From Deltaproteobacteria bacterium (lineage in GTDB: Bacteria; Desulfobacterota; DSM-4660; Desulfatiglandales; HGW-15): a DNA stretch of 64,000 nt. The first letter of the stretch is position 1. Each line of letters starts with the position of its first letter. Below are positions 25,405-33,683 of the stretch, piece by piece. The stretch lies in NCBI GenBank assembly GCA_016930835.1, contig JAFGGA010000204.1, forward strand, positions 1 through 64,000. The letters run 5' to 3'. The notes below the pieces were generated by a model. It saw only the letters and a list, made by a program, of their open reading frames with translations, was not told the origin of the DNA and did no database searches. The translations under genes and the position numbers were made by a program.

Positions 25405-26946
25405 ATGTCTCATCCTTTTTTGATTGTTCAAGTAGAGCCTCCACAAGCCGGGAATCAAGGTGACTATTTCTACCGCACTTACGCCCCAGGTGTTTCCATG
25501 GCCAAGGAAGACGATGTCTGGGTTGTCACTTTGACGAATGTCCATCGCAGGAAACATATCATTATGGACATGGCCGACGTGCTCATTTTAAAGAACATCA
25601 GTGATCCGGATCTGCTTCCTCTGATGAAAAAGAGAAACTCCGAATCCAAGCCAACCGTATTCGAAATAGCCGATGACTTGAATGCCCTGCAACCATGGAA
25701 CCCTGTATACCCGTTTTTTAAAAATCCGGAAAACCTATCAACACTATATCACCTCGCCCGTCGATGTGATGCCTTACAGTTTACCGTGACCGAACTCCAG
25801 CGCCTTTATGGCCATCTGAATAATCGTCATATCGTATTCCCCAACCAGATTCTCCAACCACCTCCTGAGCGCCGTTTATCTCAAAAACGGAAAACCATTA
25901 TCGGTTGGGGGGGATCCCATGGGCATCTGGAAGACATGGCGGAGATCGCGCCCTACCTGATAGAGTGGATGGATCAACATCCGGAGGTTCATTTATGCCT
26001 TATGGGGTCGGATCCCATCTGGCGCCTCTTTGATGATATACCGCGGGCAAAAAAAACCCATATATTGCCTGGCTCACTGGATGATTACTATCGTTTTCTA
26101 TCCACAATTGATATTGGTGTCGGGCATCTAAAAAACACCGCCTTTAACCGGTCCAGGTCTGATGTAAAATTCTTGGAATATGCTGTTTCAGGAGTGGTAC
26201 CGGTTATGACTCATTTGGAATCTTATCTTTACAGCTTGGAGCATGGGCGAACAGGCTTTTTGTATCATACTATAGAAGAATGTCTTCAAATCCTGGATCA
26301 TTTGGTGGAAAATCCGACTTTAAGATATCAAGTCTCGCGATCAGCCCGTGAGTATGTACTCAAAGAAAGGCTCCAAGAGCAACATAACGAAAATAGAATC
26401 GATTTTTATGGCTCTTTGGTCCCCAAAAACGTCAAGCCGCGAGACAAATCACAATATATTACATCACTTTTTCATGAATGGTCGCTGCTTGAAGGGAGTG
26501 CCCAACAAGGTAGATATCTCAATCTGCGGCCATCTCATTTTGAAATGCTTCTCCATGATGGACTTGTGGCCATGCAAATGGATGGCGATCCTGAAAGGGC
26601 TGATGATTTGTTTCACCAGGCATCCATATTGGAGCCGGATAATCACCTTCCATATCTATATGGGGCAACGGTCTCTGCTGATCCTATTGATAATCTGAAA
26701 AAAGCCGTTGAACGGATGCCTCATTCCATAAAGGCCAGATTACTGCTCGGACAGGAGTACTTTCGAAAGGGCGATGTAAAGGCGGCGCTTGAAAGCTTTG
26801 ACTCAGCCGCCCGCATTTGCCCGGATTACGAAGTCCCATATCACAGAGTGGTATCCCTTCTCCAGACCATTGGAGAAAAGGAACAGGCCGAAATATTGAT
26901 GCAAAAGACCATGTCGTTAAATACATGTTATGGATGTCAATCATAG
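25405..26946 (+). CDS. Glycosyltransferase (GT-B) with C-terminal TPR
   Basis: 513 residues. The N-terminal half begins FLIVQVEPPQAGNQGDYFYR. The donor-side half has IIGWGGSHGHLEDMAEI, LSTIDIGVGHLKNTAFNRSRSDVKFLEYAVSGV-type sequence and HGRTGFLYHTIEECL, matching GT-B enzymes that use an SxxKxxEY signature. Residues ~400-505 are TPR (GLVAMQMDGDPERADDLF, LLLGQEYFRKGDVKAALESF). ATG 25405 is preferred over an upstream frame-extending codon that overlaps the previous gene. It follows the GT2-TPR-GT-B gene by 11 bases and likely works on the same glycan. Confidence 0.82.
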   Translation: MSHPFLIVQVEPPQAGNQGDYFYRTYAPGVSMAKEDDVWVVTLTNVHRRKHIIMDMADVLILKNISDPDLLPLMKKRNSESKPTVFEIADDLNALQPWNPVYPFFKNPENLSTLYHLARRCDALQFTVTELQRLYGHLNNRHIVFPNQILQPPPERRLSQKRKTIIGWGGSHGHLEDMAEIAPYLIEWMDQHPEVHLCLMGSDPIWRLFDDIPRAKKTHILPGSLDDYYRFLSTIDIGVGHLKNTAFNRSRSDVKFLEYAVSGVVPVMTHLESYLYSLEHGRTGFLYHTIEECLQILDHLVENPTLRYQVSRSAREYVLKERLQEQHNENRIDFYGSLVPKNVKPRDKSQYITSLFHEWSLLEGSAQQGRYLNLRPSHFEMLLHDGLVAMQMDGDPERADDLFHQASILEPDNHLPYLYGATVSADPIDNLKKAVERMPHSIKARLLLGQEYFRKGDVKAALESFDSAARICPDYEVPYHRVVSLLQTIGEKEQAEILMQKTMSLNTCYGCQS

Positions 26947-26948
26947 AG

Positions 26949-26967
26949 TGGCATTTTATAGGCCACC
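26949..26967. repeat. TTTTATA-centred palindrome
   Basis: GTGGC and GCCAC arms flank ATTTTATAG just after the stop codon. It is a member of the TATAAAA palindrome family. Confidence 0.5.
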
Positions 26968-27081
26968 GTAAAAAACAATGGCTGTGACAGAATAAAGGCA
27001 TGAATAAAAATCACATTCCGATAGAATCAGATAAAATATCTGGCCCTGCGAATGACAATCTTCGTGGGATGTTCGTCTTTT

Positions 27082-27113
27082 CCCTGTGCGCCGCTTGCCC
27101 TGCCGTAGCCTTC
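27082..27113. repeat. GCGCC-rich boundary repeat
   Basis: CCCTGTGCGCCGCTTGCCCT lies in the 208-base gap between a glycosyltransferase and a methyltransferase gene. It matches the boundary tract family. No gene is supported in the gap. Confidence 0.5.
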
Positions 27114-27154
27114 AGGAGACGGCGGCTGCGTCATGCACCTAGTACCTAATCTAT

Positions 27155-27775
27155 ATGAAGCTATCCCCGACACACATCCAACGGTTTGAAAATTTTTTAG
27201 ATCTCATCAAGACCCACACCTACCCTGAAGCGCTCACGGATCTTCATTCCAATTTGACTCAGAGGATGCTGGAGTACTTCCTTGCAAAATGCCCGCTGGA
27301 ATCAACCAGTAAGATCCTGGATGTAGGCTGTGGCCAAGGAGTCGCTCTTCAATGGTTTATGCGAAAGGGTTTTCACCCAATCGGCATAACCCTCAATCAG
27401 GAGGACATCGCTGCCTGTCGCAATAAGGGCTACGATGTGATCGAGATGGATCAGTCTTTTATGGATTTTGATGATAAGACGTTTGATCTTATTTGGTGTA
27501 GACATTGCATTGAACACAGCGTCTTTCCATATTTTACGCTCCATGAATTCAATCGTGTTCTAAGGCAAAGAGGATATCTGTATATTGAGGTGCCCGCACC
27601 TGATACCAGTTGTAAGCACCAGACAAACATGAACCACTACAGTGTGTTGGGGAAAAATATGTGGGCCTCGTTGATGATCAGGGCGGGTTTTACCGTGCTT
27701 GAGGACATAGATATATCCTTCAAGGTTCAAGCGGGGCCTGATGTATATTTTGCCTTTATTTTACAGAAAAAATAA
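27155..27775 (+). CDS. Class I SAM-dependent methyltransferase
   Basis: 206 residues. Motif I is ILDVGCGQGVALQWF near residue 53, followed by GITLNQEDIAACRNKG and the motif DFDDKTFDLIWCRHCIEHSVF. VLRQRGYLYIEVPAPD is the typical post-motif strand. It is a compact single-domain enzyme, probably modifying a sugar or a flagellin residue. Its stop overlaps the ribosome-binding site of the following FkbM gene, so the two methyltransferases are co-expressed. Confidence 0.82.
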   Translation: MKLSPTHIQRFENFLDLIKTHTYPEALTDLHSNLTQRMLEYFLAKCPLESTSKILDVGCGQGVALQWFMRKGFHPIGITLNQEDIAACRNKGYDVIEMDQSFMDFDDKTFDLIWCRHCIEHSVFPYFTLHEFNRVLRQRGYLYIEVPAPDTSCKHQTNMNHYSVLGKNMWASLMIRAGFTVLEDIDISFKVQAGPDVYFAFILQKK

Positions 27776-27785
27776 AAGGATCTCT

Positions 27786-28661
27786 ATGACTTCCATGACA
27801 ACACCCTTAAAAGCCGATTCGCATAAAGTCCTACCCATTACCCTCTCATTCAACGGCCGGGAAATTGAATTCACCCTGACTTTAGATACGTCTCTATTCG
27901 GTCAGAAAATCATGTGGGATTATCTCTCCCGGGGCCGGCTGAATGAGCCGGAAACATCCCAATTCGTCATACATGCACTAAAACCCGGAGACTGTTTTTT
28001 AGATATCGGTGCTCATATCGGCTATTTTTCCTTACTGGCCTCGGCATTGGTGGGTGATGATGGGAAGGTGATTTCCTTTGAGCCTGATGAAGCGAACTTC
28101 AACCATCTAAACCAAAACATTATGCTGAATTCCTTTCTCAACATCCATGCCAGAAACCAGGCTCTAGGAGCAACTATAGAAAAAAAGACCTTTTTCATCA
28201 ATTCAGATGCGGATGGGGGACACGCCTTATGGGATGTAGGCCTGCATCCCTTTAATAAAAAAAGCCGTGTCAACAGATTCACTCGAGATATACAAGTCCA
28301 AACCATCGATTCCATTATCGGCGATCATCAAATCGATAATCTTAAGCTAATCAAAATCGACACGGAAGGCGCCGAACAAAGCATCCTACAAGGAGGAGTA
28401 AAAACCATCCAAAAACATCAAGTCCCATATATTATCTGTGAAATAAACCGTTTCGGGCTGGGGCAAATGAACTCCAACGAATTTTCATTCAGATCGTTCG
28501 TGGAGGCAATGGGTTATCAACCCTATCTTCTGGCAGATGGGCGCAATGGACCCTTGATTATTCGTCTCAAGGATCATCAGACATTGGATACGCAAAATGT
28601 TTTCAACCTGCTCTTTGTTCGAAATGGCATCGCTCTACCGGAAGCATATATAAAGGAGTAA
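27786..28661 (+). CDS. FkbM family methyltransferase
   Basis: 291 residues from ATG 27786, with AAAAGGA just upstream; the longer frame from 27741 overlaps the previous gene and lacks a site. SAM loop FLDIGAHIGYFSLLAS is near residue 70, ISFEPDEANFNHLNQN follows, and the family signature LKLIKIDTEGAEQSILQGG is near 190. It differs from the FkbM gene near 13 kb in its N-terminal region, so the two are paralogues rather than duplicates. It is followed 3 bases later by a sulfotransferase, suggesting methylation and sulfation of the same glycan. Confidence 0.88.
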   Translation: MTSMTTPLKADSHKVLPITLSFNGREIEFTLTLDTSLFGQKIMWDYLSRGRLNEPETSQFVIHALKPGDCFLDIGAHIGYFSLLASALVGDDGKVISFEPDEANFNHLNQNIMLNSFLNIHARNQALGATIEKKTFFINSDADGGHALWDVGLHPFNKKSRVNRFTRDIQVQTIDSIIGDHQIDNLKLIKIDTEGAEQSILQGGVKTIQKHQVPYIICEINRFGLGQMNSNEFSFRSFVEAMGYQPYLLADGRNGPLIIRLKDHQTLDTQNVFNLLFVRNGIALPEAYIKE

Positions 28662-28664
28662 GAA

Positions 28665-29939
28665 ATGACCATCTTTGAAATCAATAAAGAAATACAGCGT
28701 GGAGAGCAAATCCTCCAAAAAGGATATGTTCAAGAAGCACTCACCATATTTGATTCCATACTTGAAAAGGATCCTGGAAATAACCTGGCCTTGAATGATA
28801 AAGGCGTCGCCTTGAATCAGTTGGGCCGTTATGATCAGGCCATTGAAATCTTTCAAAAACTGTTGGCGAAAAAGGCGGCGAACCCGACTGTCGTATTTAA
28901 CCTGATCGCAAATTATATGAAGAGCGAACAATGGTGGGATGCGGGGAAAATATTCAAAGAATACGGACACGTTTTGGCACACGAGGATTTCGAGAATATC
29001 CAGCGGAGACTCCAGGCCGCCCAAGCAGGGCAAAAGGAACCTTATTCCCCTGCTTCGAATACATTTGATTATGCGTATATCCATGAAACGCTCATGCCGA
29101 TGGCCTCTAAGAGGCTGTTCTTTATTATGGGAGTTCCCAAATCAGGAACAACATGGGTTCAACACCTGTTAAACGGTCATCCGGAGATCAGTTGCTCAGG
29201 GGAGGGAGATTTTAATAGAATAATGAACGCCCTGAAGGATATGGCGAATAATTACAACAGGCATATCACGGGCATTAATAAAAACATTGGGATAGAAAAC
29301 TATTTGACATTTCAACAGAAGGATCTTCAATATCTATTTACAACAGCGATCTTTCTTTTATTCAGGCACTGGCCAACCAATGGGAATGATCGAATCATCG
29401 GCTCAAAGAATCCAATCATGATCAAATCCATTGAACCCTACCCGTCTCTCTTTCCACAATCAAAATACATCCATATCATACGTGATGGCCGGGACGTGGT
29501 CACATCAGCCTGGTTTAATAATTTAAGGGGGAACAAAGAGGACACCTTGTGCCGTTGGCCTGACTTCCATTGTTTTGTTGAATTCGGTATGCGGGAATGG
29601 GTCGCGGATATGACAAAGGCACGCTCATTTGGAAAGACCTATAATGAAAGATATCTCGAGGTTCGATATGAAGATCTTCACAACAATCCGAATCCGATCC
29701 TTGAAAAAATGCTTGAATTTCTGGGCGTTGATCCTTCGTTAGAAAGTTTGGGACAATGCATTCAAGCCGGATCGTTTAAATCTTTGTCTCATGGCCGTGA
29801 AAGGGGGCAGGAAGACCGGAACGCCTTCTTCCGCAAAGGGATTATCGGTGATTGGAAAAATCATTTTGCCCCTGAAGACGAGGATCTATTCATGGGATAC
29901 GCCGGAAAATTATTAGAGGAGCTGGGATATTCTTCGTAG
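28665..29939 (+). CDS. TPR-sulfotransferase
   Basis: 424 residues. Residues ~5-110 are TPR repeats (EQILQKGYVQEALTIFDSIL, LNDKGVALNQLGRYDQAIEI). Residues ~145-424 are a PAPS-dependent sulfotransferase. The 5'-phosphosulfate loop is PKSGTTW at 158-164, and the 3'-phosphate motif is RDGRDVVTSAW near 273. The later VRYEDLHNNPNPILEKML and FRKGIIGDWKNHF match region IV and the Sulfotransfer_1 C-terminus. It should transfer sulfate to a glycan hydroxyl in the cytoplasm, because no signal or membrane segment is visible. TPR fusion parallels the glycosyltransferases around it and suggests recruitment to a shared acceptor. Confidence 0.92.
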   Translation: MTIFEINKEIQRGEQILQKGYVQEALTIFDSILEKDPGNNLALNDKGVALNQLGRYDQAIEIFQKLLAKKAANPTVVFNLIANYMKSEQWWDAGKIFKEYGHVLAHEDFENIQRRLQAAQAGQKEPYSPASNTFDYAYIHETLMPMASKRLFFIMGVPKSGTTWVQHLLNGHPEISCSGEGDFNRIMNALKDMANNYNRHITGINKNIGIENYLTFQQKDLQYLFTTAIFLLFRHWPTNGNDRIIGSKNPIMIKSIEPYPSLFPQSKYIHIIRDGRDVVTSAWFNNLRGNKEDTLCRWPDFHCFVEFGMREWVADMTKARSFGKTYNERYLEVRYEDLHNNPNPILEKMLEFLGVDPSLESLGQCIQAGSFKSLSHGRERGQEDRNAFFRKGIIGDWKNHFAPEDEDLFMGYAGKLLEELGYSS

Positions 29940-30019
29940 GGGCGACCATGTGTCTCCAGTTGTGTGGCTGACCGGCAGAGGATGCGCTTTGGCAAGACGG
30001 TCCGTTTAGCCTCATTCCG

Positions 30020-30048
30020 GTACGGTCGGGTATAAAACCCGACCGTAC
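30020..30048. repeat. Perfect 12-bp palindrome with ATAAA loop
   Basis: GTACGGTCGGGT (30020-30031) pairs perfectly with ACCCGACCGTAC (30037-30048). It is the best example of the TATAAAA palindrome family. There is no T-run, so it is not a standard terminator. Confidence 0.85.
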
Positions 30049-30079
30049 TGCGGAGGACAATGCGATCGAGATTCCTCTT

Positions 30080-30110
30080 TACCCTTTGCGCCCCGCGCCA
30101 TACGCCTTTT
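30080..30110. repeat. GCGCC-rich boundary repeat
   Basis: ACCCTTTGCGCCCCGCGCCA ends six bases before the start of the next gene. It closely matches the tract near 43.05 kb. Confidence 0.6.
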
Positions 30111-30115
30111 GTATC

Positions 30116-31279
30116 ATGATTTATCTCTTTTTTCCAATAGGTTCCGGATCAGGATGGGATACCTGCGGTAAGTACCTTTCCTTGGAATTATCAAAGCTCA
30201 TGGATGTCAGCATCGTAACCGCATCCCAAATCTCACCGGAATATATCGAAGATGAACTGGAGTGTTATGCTCTCAGCAATATCCCCATCAATACCGTGAA
30301 TGAGTATGACTTTGACCGGCAAAAAAAAAGGGTAAAAGGAATTTCCATCCGCACCTTGAACGACCTGGATCTGCGATTATGGCTTTCCGAAATTCAATCC
30401 GAAAGGACCATAGGATACACATTTTATTTGGGTACGCCTCTGAGTGCAAGGGATCGGGATGCGGCCGGAAGTCTTGATCTTATCGTCGCCGGTTCTTCAT
30501 TTTGTGAAGAGCGGCTCAAACAGGTCGGCCTTACAAATACTAAAACCGTCATCCAAGGGATCGATCCCGGGATATACAATCCCCATCATGCCGCAAAATC
30601 TAGGTTACAAGATCGATTTATCATCTTTTCAGGCGGCAAATTGGAATATCGTAAAGGACAGGATATTGTGCTCAAGGCGTTTAAAGCGTTTTCAGAAAAA
30701 CATTCCGACGCGCTCTTAGTCAATGCCTGGTTTAATCAATGGGAATTCAGCCTCAAGACCATGTTGGAAAGCCGCCTGATCGAGTTCTGTTTTGATGCCG
30801 GCAATTTCATGAAAAGCATGGTTGATCTAATCCGGATGAACCATATTGATCCTGAAAAGGTGATTACATTACCTCTAAAAACGCCTCACCAATTGGCTAA
30901 TATCTTTAGAAATACGGATATTGGTCTATTCCCCAACCGATGCGAAGGGGGCACGAATCTAATGCTCATGGAATACATGGCATGTGGTAAACCAGTCATC
31001 GCCACGTCCAAAACCGGACATTCGGATATTATTGAACCGGAGAACCCTTTTGCGGTCAAGCACTATGAATCGGTTCATCCACGGAGCAATCGATTCTCTG
31101 AATATGAGGAATGGGTAGAGCCGAATGTCGATGAGATCATTGCCCTTCTGGAGACGGCCTATAATCATCCGGAACAATGCCTTCAGGAAGGAATCAAGGC
31201 GGGAAAGCGATTGGCGAATATGACTTGGGAAAAGGCTGCCGGGTCTTTTCATGAAATCTCCCGGGATTTGATATCATGA
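30116..31279 (+). CDS. Glycosyltransferase family 4 protein (paralogue of the 39.9 kb gene)
   Basis: 387 residues. ATG 30116 is chosen because the frame upstream runs through a GCGCC repeat. The GT4 core includes FPIGSGSGWDTCGKYLSLEL at the N-terminus, FSGGKLEYRKGQDIVLKAF near residue 172, and the donor motif CEGGTNLMLMEYMACGKPVI near 275. The gene at 39.9 kb shares IIQGIDP, FSGGKLE.RKGQD and GLFPNRCEGGTNL, so the two are clear paralogues. Both are followed by a GT9 gene through a 4-base start/stop overlap. It probably adds a sugar to the flagellin glycan. Confidence 0.87.
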   Translation: MIYLFFPIGSGSGWDTCGKYLSLELSKLMDVSIVTASQISPEYIEDELECYALSNIPINTVNEYDFDRQKKRVKGISIRTLNDLDLRLWLSEIQSERTIGYTFYLGTPLSARDRDAAGSLDLIVAGSSFCEERLKQVGLTNTKTVIQGIDPGIYNPHHAAKSRLQDRFIIFSGGKLEYRKGQDIVLKAFKAFSEKHSDALLVNAWFNQWEFSLKTMLESRLIEFCFDAGNFMKSMVDLIRMNHIDPEKVITLPLKTPHQLANIFRNTDIGLFPNRCEGGTNLMLMEYMACGKPVIATSKTGHSDIIEPENPFAVKHYESVHPRSNRFSEYEEWVEPNVDEIIALLETAYNHPEQCLQEGIKAGKRLANMTWEKAAGSFHEISRDLIS

Positions 31280-32385
31280 CGCAACGGACCATGGACCTCA
31301 TAACGATCACGAACAAATTTGTTTTAGCCACCCATGAACAATACCGGACCGTCATGCTTCAAAGTGGCAAAACCTATTTGATGCATAAAAATCCATTGGA
31401 GAACATCATCGAAAAGGGCTTGGGGAAATATGCTAAAGGGTATGATTATCTCGATCACCTTTCCCAAAATGATCTACAGCCTCATAAAAAATCCCTTATC
31501 GTTCTTTTCCTGTTTGATGGCGGCCTCGGTGATGCCATTTCTCTTGCCTTGCTACTGGATGCCTTGAAAACGGAATATAACATCTTATGCAATGTGGCGT
31601 GCAAATATGAAATCTGGCAGACCATTCTCTGGCCGTTAGGCTTCCGGGGAAGTTGGTTTCAAGTCCCGCTTGATCTGGAAAGGATTCAGGTCCATGATCG
31701 CATCCAAATAAGGGCTGATCGATTTTTTCACGGTAACCCTGCCAAATGGGAACTTTGTGTCATCAACGAAATGAGCAAGTCCTATGGAGTTGATCTTTCA
31801 AATCGAACCCTGCGATATATGGTTCCTGAAATAATAACCAAAAGGATGGTCCTTCCGAGTACCTTGAAAATACGCATTGGCGTGAATCTGGACTCCAATG
31901 GTCTCACGCGAAGTTATCCGTTTGCCCTTCAACCTGTTCTCATTCAGTATCTCTTGGAAGCGGGATTTGAAGTATTTCTTCTCGGTCTCCATGAACCGAA
32001 TATCATGGAACCTAAAAACGACTGTCTTCATAATTATTGCGGTCAGACAACGGTCATGGAATTAGCGGCATTAATACGCCAGATGGATTTCATGTTATGC
32101 ATGGACTCCTTTATGGCCCATCTTTCAAATATTCTCGGAATCAAGACCCTGGTTTTATTCAGTGTGACCAGAAAAGGAATCTATGCCTGGCATAAACATG
32201 TTTCATGTCTGGAGAGTCTGATTCCTTGCAGCCCTTGTGGTGAGATCGGCAATGAATGTCCAAGGCGGCTTGATGGATGCCGGGCCTTTTCCCATGAGAG
32301 TATAACCCCGGAGATTATCATCCAAACAATCATCCATCAATGCGTAAACCATCTGAATGCTACAATCTTGAAATCTTTTCTTTAA
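31276..32385 (+). CDS. GT9-like (heptosyltransferase-type) glycosyltransferase
   Basis: 369 residues. LIVLFLFDGGLGDAISLALL is the GT9-type N-terminal loop. MDFMLCMDSFMAHLSNILGIKTLVLF is the C-terminal nucleotide-binding segment, equivalent to the D-(S/T)-x3-H motif of heptosyltransferases. A cysteine-rich stretch (CSPCGEIGNECPRRLDGC) near the end recurs in the GT9-like proteins at 36.5 and 42.3 kb and may bind a metal. It overlaps the preceding GT4 stop as ATGA. The first ~75 residues are an extension without a recognised domain. Confidence 0.78.
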   Translation: MTQRTMDLITITNKFVLATHEQYRTVMLQSGKTYLMHKNPLENIIEKGLGKYAKGYDYLDHLSQNDLQPHKKSLIVLFLFDGGLGDAISLALLLDALKTEYNILCNVACKYEIWQTILWPLGFRGSWFQVPLDLERIQVHDRIQIRADRFFHGNPAKWELCVINEMSKSYGVDLSNRTLRYMVPEIITKRMVLPSTLKIRIGVNLDSNGLTRSYPFALQPVLIQYLLEAGFEVFLLGLHEPNIMEPKNDCLHNYCGQTTVMELAALIRQMDFMLCMDSFMAHLSNILGIKTLVLFSVTRKGIYAWHKHVSCLESLIPCSPCGEIGNECPRRLDGCRAFSHESITPEIIIQTIIHQCVNHLNATILKSFL

Positions 32386-32421
32386 AATCGTTACGATTGA
32401 TGACTTGAATCATCAAATGAA

Positions 32422-33420
32422 ATGACATTCAGTGATGATATGAACATAGCCGTATCCATTGCCATCACAGGCGGTATAGGCGGTATTGAAAGGAATATCT
32501 TCACTTTCACAAAGGCCCTGACATCTTATTCCATTGATATCTATACCATGCAATTTATTCCAAGGGGATTTGTTCCGCGTGGAAAAAATGTCACGATCAA
32601 ATGGTTTGAAAAAAAAGAAAGTGATCTGTACATTGCTTTAGATGATCAAAAATATTACGATCTATATTTTTACTATGCGGCTTGTCAGCCCATCTATATA
32701 GGAGATCACCTGAATGTTGGTAAAAAAATTATTGTGCCCAATGGAAATGATATCAGGGCCATTGAAAACAGATTTGACCATGTGATCTGCCAAGCTGACG
32801 ATGGGATAAGATATTTTAGTAACAACCATAAAAAAATCTCCATCACCCCATGCGTCATTATTCCGGTAAACCGCACGGAATACATTCCGAATATCCCCGA
32901 TCAATATTTTTTAACGGTTTTTAATCCATATGATCGTGAATCGCTTTATGAAGACGGGCTGAAACCCACTAAAGGATATGATCTCATCTATGAGCTGGCG
33001 GATCACATGACATTGCCTTTGATATGGTGTCACAGTGGAGAGTCTTTGCCCGTTAGCCATAACATCAAAAATCACCCCAACATCATCCATTTTTCCAATC
33101 TGGCTCAGGAAAAACTTTACTATCTTTATGAGAATGCAACCGCTTATGTATCATTTTCCAGAGAGGAGAGCTTTGGATGGTCCTTGGCGGATGCGATTAT
33201 GTTTGACAAACCTATTATTAGTCGCAACATCGGAATTATTTCTTCTCTTAACAAAGATCAACCCGGTTTATACATTTATCATGATAAAGATCAATTACTG
33301 GATTTGTTACATTGCAAAACCTTTCACAAAGGAAATTATGACAAGGCGCCATTTTCTCCTGTCCTCTTTAAAAATAAAATATTGGCTTTGGCGGGAAAGG
33401 CTCCGGCTGTATTGCAATGA
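32422..33420 (+). CDS. Glycosyltransferase family 4-like protein, compact
   Basis: 332 residues. The N-terminal loop is AVSIAITGGIGGIERNIFTFTKAL. The middle has ICQADDGIRYF, and the donor-side region has LYENATAYVSFSREESFGWSLADAIMFDKPII, an EX7E-type GT4 pattern. It is shorter than most GT4 enzymes but appears complete at both ends. An internal ATG at 32440 is an alternative start. A 263-base region without a recognisable gene follows. The composition is A/T-rich compared with its neighbours. Sugar specificity is unknown. Confidence 0.78.
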   Translation: MTFSDDMNIAVSIAITGGIGGIERNIFTFTKALTSYSIDIYTMQFIPRGFVPRGKNVTIKWFEKKESDLYIALDDQKYYDLYFYYAACQPIYIGDHLNVGKKIIVPNGNDIRAIENRFDHVICQADDGIRYFSNNHKKISITPCVIIPVNRTEYIPNIPDQYFLTVFNPYDRESLYEDGLKPTKGYDLIYELADHMTLPLIWCHSGESLPVSHNIKNHPNIIHFSNLAQEKLYYLYENATAYVSFSREESFGWSLADAIMFDKPIISRNIGIISSLNKDQPGLYIYHDKDQLLDLLHCKTFHKGNYDKAPFSPVLFKNKILALAGKAPAVLQ

Positions 33421-33683
33421 TAAAAAACGCATCATTTTCACTCTTAAAAATATCCTTGACTAGCCACCGTCAGATCGAATTTTCGCTTGCCATATTGCGG
33501 CCTTCTAAGGCTAACTGATCTTGTTCGGACAATTTTGAAATGAACAGACCTAATCTTGCCCTTGACCCAATTTGGGAAGAGGTGTTGAAAGACAAAGATG
33601 CTGATATACTCTCTCAGTCTGCCGGATGTTATTTTAATGTAATTCGTGAAATTCATATCATCTTAAAGGTGCAAAAATAGTCC

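Noticed and set aside
27000-27149. Small open frame of 49 codons before the methyltransferase gene
   Set aside because: No ribosome-binding site, and its second half is translated boundary repeat.
33421-33683. Gene or RNA in the 263-base gap before the GT2-TPR gene
   Set aside because: No open frame with a start signal, no strong hairpin and no promoter-like pair was found.
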